A DNA stretch of 7,569 nucleotides from CAZXYF01 sp964644705 (GTDB taxonomy: Bacteria > Planctomycetota > Brocadiia > SM23-32), in the NCBI GenBank assembly GCA_964644705.1, contig CAZXYF010000150.1:1-7569 (forward strand), written 5' to 3'. The position numbers were made by a program, and so were the translations under genes. Positions 6,218-7,569 of the stretch are shown here, piece after piece; the stretch's first letter is position 1; every line of letters starts with the position of its first letter. Below the pieces are notes generated by a model, which had not been told where the DNA came from, made no database searches, and saw only the letters and a list, made by a program, of their open reading frames with translations.

Positions 6218-6277
6218 ATCAGAGTGCGCGCGGAAGTTACTGCATGATCTGCGGCGGTTTGCCCGATCAAACAGGAC

Positions 6278-6658
6278 TCAATACACCTCGTCCGGATCGA
6301 ACACTTTTTCTCCGTCTTCGACGAAGCTGTCGCTGTCGGGTTGGTACTTACGATAGAAGCAGCTCATGTAGCCTTTATGGCAACCGGCCACTTTCTGATC
6401 GACTTTGATAACCAGGGAATTGCCCGCGCAATCCACTCGCAGCTCTTCCACTTCCTGAGTGTGGCCGCTTGTTTCCCCCTTCTTCATCAGCCGGCCTTTG
6501 GATCGACGGAACAGGTGCACATAACCGGTCTCCAGCGTTTTACGCAAAGCTTCTTCATTCAGATAACACAGCGTAAGCACCTTGTCACTTTCCGCATTGA
6601 CAATTACCGCTGGAACGAGACCATCTTGAAATGTTAGTTCGTTAATCAGGTTTTCCAT
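6278..6658 (-). CDS. hisI: Phosphoribosyl-AMP cyclohydrolase
   Basis: Third step of histidine biosynthesis: opens the purine ring of phosphoribosyl-AMP to give ProFAR. The 126-residue product is the usual length for a stand-alone HisI without the HisE domain. It shows VHLFRRSKGRL (47-57), the conserved GETSGH (61-66) and the three zinc cysteines: Cys77, Cys93 (AGCH) and Cys100 (SCFYR). A point to note is that the usual DCDxD magnesium site reads DCAGN (76-80), so only the first Asp is kept. ATG 6658 is chosen because the protein then starts as HisI proteins do (MENLINELTFQDGLVPAV) and because a promoter covers the longer upstream frame; ATG 6667 is a near alternative. The ribosome binding site is weak. 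No other his gene is in the window. Confidence 0.92.
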   Translation of the reverse strand: MENLINELTFQDGLVPAVIVNAESDKVLTLCYLNEEALRKTLETGYVHLFRRSKGRLMKKGETSGHTQEVEELRVDCAGNSLVIKVDQKVAGCHKGYMSCFYRKYQPDSDSFVEDGEKVFDPDEVY

Positions 6659-6710
6659 TTTCAGCATCCGAAGTGTTTGTGGAATAGTTCGCCAAGACGA
6701 CGGTGTGGGT

Positions 6711-6739
6711 ATGGTAGCCGCCGAAGGCGATGAAGTCAA
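6711..6739 (-). promoter_or_regulatory. Candidate sigma-70-like promoter for hisI
   Basis: Minus-strand TTGACT (6734-6739, five of six to the -35 consensus) and TACCAT (6711-6716, four of six to -10) are separated by 17 bases. Transcription would start near 6704, about 45 bases before the hisI ATG at 6658. It supports the shorter start of hisI. Confidence 0.5.
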
Positions 6740-6775
6740 AAACCCAATCCGTATTCTGCCGGAGCGCGCCTCAAC

Positions 6776-6804
6776 TTGTCTGCATTCCTGAAATCCTGTA
6801 CTCT
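6776..6804 (+). promoter_or_regulatory. Weak candidate promoter for the HNH gene
   Basis: TTGTCT (6776-6781, four of six to -35) and TACTCT (6799-6804, three of six to -10) are separated by 17 bases in the divergent gap between hisI and the HNH gene. The leader would be about 20-25 bases. The -10 is poor, and TAAGAAT just downstream is an alternative. Confidence 0.3.
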
Positions 6805-6822
6805 AAGAATAAGCACTAAACG

Positions 6823-6828
6823 AGGAGG
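6823..6828 (+). promoter_or_regulatory. Ribosome binding site of the HNH gene
   Basis: AGGAGG lies four bases before ATG 6833. It fixes the start there rather than at the upstream in-frame TTG at 6776, which has no such site and would overlap the candidate promoter. Confidence 0.8.
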
Positions 6829-6832
6829 TTTT

Positions 6833-7462
6833 ATGTCGAGCTCTGCACTCAATTCCAGCGTGCTGGTGCTGAATTCTTCCATGGTACCGGTGGATCTCAC
6901 CACCGTCCGACGGGCCTTCTGTTTGCTGTGTAAGGCAGCCGCAGAAGTCGTGGACGTCTCGGAGGGGCACTTTGAGTTTCATGGATTCAATAGCTGGAGA
7001 GAGGTCAGTGATTTCAAACGCCAGCATAACCTCACCGATGACCATGCCGAATGGGTCTCCACCGTCTCGTATGAACTGCAAGTCCCGCGCATTATCCGCC
7101 TGCTCACCTACGATCAATATCCGGACCGGTCGGTCCCCTTGAATCGACGCAACCTGTTTGCCCGGGATAACAACCGCTGCCAGTACTGCGGGGAAACATT
7201 CCGCACATCCGAACTGAGCATCGATCACGTTGTGCCCGTCTCCGCCGGTGGAGAAACCGAGTGGACCAATGTGGTCTGCGCCTGCACTGAATGCAACAAG
7301 AAAAAGGGCGGTCGAACACCCGCTCAAGCGCGTATGAGCTTGATTCGCCAGCCGGTTCAACCCGAGCGGAATCCACAGATCAAACTCAAGCTGAAACGGA
7401 AAAAATACTACTCCTGGAAGCATTTCCTCGATGACGCTTACTGGGACGTCACGCTGGAGTAG
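6833..7462 (+). CDS. HNH endonuclease family protein
   Basis: A 209-residue stand-alone protein of the HNH nuclease superfamily. The N-terminal part (about 8-105: SSVLVLNSSMVPVDLTTVRR at 8-27, later VPRIIRLLTY at 84-93) is the conserved extension seen in this widespread family of small bacterial HNH proteins. The nuclease core follows: zinc-ribbon Cys116-x2-Cys119 (CQYCG), the metal/catalytic Asp131-His132 (IDHVVPVSAGG), Asn146 (WTNVV) and Cys151-x2-Cys154 (CTECN), ending KKKGGRTPAQARM (156-168). A basic tail (KLKLKRKKYYSWKHF, 184-198) could bind DNA. No methyltransferase, restriction, intron or phage partner is adjacent, so a restriction or homing role is not supported. It diverges from hisI. 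The biological role of this family is poorly known; the fold assignment is firm. Confidence 0.9.
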   Translation: MSSSALNSSVLVLNSSMVPVDLTTVRRAFCLLCKAAAEVVDVSEGHFEFHGFNSWREVSDFKRQHNLTDDHAEWVSTVSYELQVPRIIRLLTYDQYPDRSVPLNRRNLFARDNNRCQYCGETFRTSELSIDHVVPVSAGGETEWTNVVCACTECNKKKGGRTPAQARMSLIRQPVQPERNPQIKLKLKRKKYYSWKHFLDDAYWDVTLE

Positions 7463-7510
7463 GAATGATTATCCGATGTTTACGGTCAAGGCTCTAAGCG
7501 GATCGAACTA

Positions 7511-7537
7511 AAAGCTTTCGGGTTTCAAACCCGCTTT
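7511..7537 (+). terminator. Possible terminator hairpin after the HNH gene
   Basis: CGGGTTT-C-AAACCCG (7519-7533) is a perfect dyad about 57 bases after the HNH stop; AAAG (7511-7514) and CTTT (7534-7537) may extend the stem around a bulge. The nearest T-run (TATTTTTA, 7552-7559) is some 14 bases beyond the stem, so it is not a textbook intrinsic terminator. Confidence 0.4.
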
Positions 7538-7569
7538 GGTGTCGATTAGCTGTATTTTTAGTCCCAACG

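Noticed and set aside
6833..7462. Homing endonuclease, restriction enzyme or mobile-element gene
   Set aside because: No intron, intein, methyltransferase, inverted repeats or phage genes nearby; it matches the common stand-alone HNH family.

Overview
The window reads as a compact stretch of a diderm (Gram-negative-type) bacterial chromosome. The evidence is an OmpA-family lipoprotein with a lipobox, strong AGGAGG-type ribosome binding sites and at least one good sigma-70-like promoter. Moderate-to-high GC, glutamate-rich proteins and a MerR/excisionase-like domain on a membrane-anchored acidic protein are reminiscent of Planctomycetes, Lentisphaerae, Hydrogenedentes or similar phyla. That placement is a weak inference, because no rRNA or phylogenetic marker is present.

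Layout: seven genes, six on the minus strand and one on the plus strand. Read in the minus direction from the right: hisI (6278-6658, histidine biosynthesis); a very acidic single-pass membrane protein (4984-6039) behind its own promoter; an OmpA-like peptidoglycan-binding lipoprotein (4054-4812); a small free-standing lipoyl plus peripheral-subunit-binding-domain protein (3469-3987); a catalytically complete beta-ketoacyl synthase (2163-3374); a second, degenerate ketosynthase lacking the catalytic residues (939-2153); and a family 2 glycosyltransferase (14-865). On the right, diverging from hisI, a plus-strand HNH nuclease-like gene (6833-7462) ends the window. No gap exceeds 240 bases, and no tRNA, rRNA, CRISPR array or mobile element was seen.

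The most interesting part is the left half. The intact ketosynthase (Cys155, His294, Lys326, His331) and its neighbour, in which the nucleophile position is His174 and the other catalytic positions except one His are lost, are separated by only 9 bases. They look like a KS-alpha/KS-beta (chain-length-factor-like) pair of a type II fatty acid or polyketide pathway. Directly upstream is a lipoyl swinging-arm protein with no acyltransferase domain, and directly downstream is a glycosyltransferase. My inference is a small operon that makes, and perhaps glycosylates, an unusual acyl or polyketide product, with the lipoyl protein possibly presenting an acyl group or docking a dehydrogenase. No acyl carrier protein, ketoreductase or dehydratase lies in the window; they may lie beyond the left edge or elsewhere. 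The envelope genes to the right (acidic membrane protein, OmpA-like lipoprotein) share the strand, but a 171-base gap and dyad symmetries separate those two from each other, so co-transcription across the whole set is not established.
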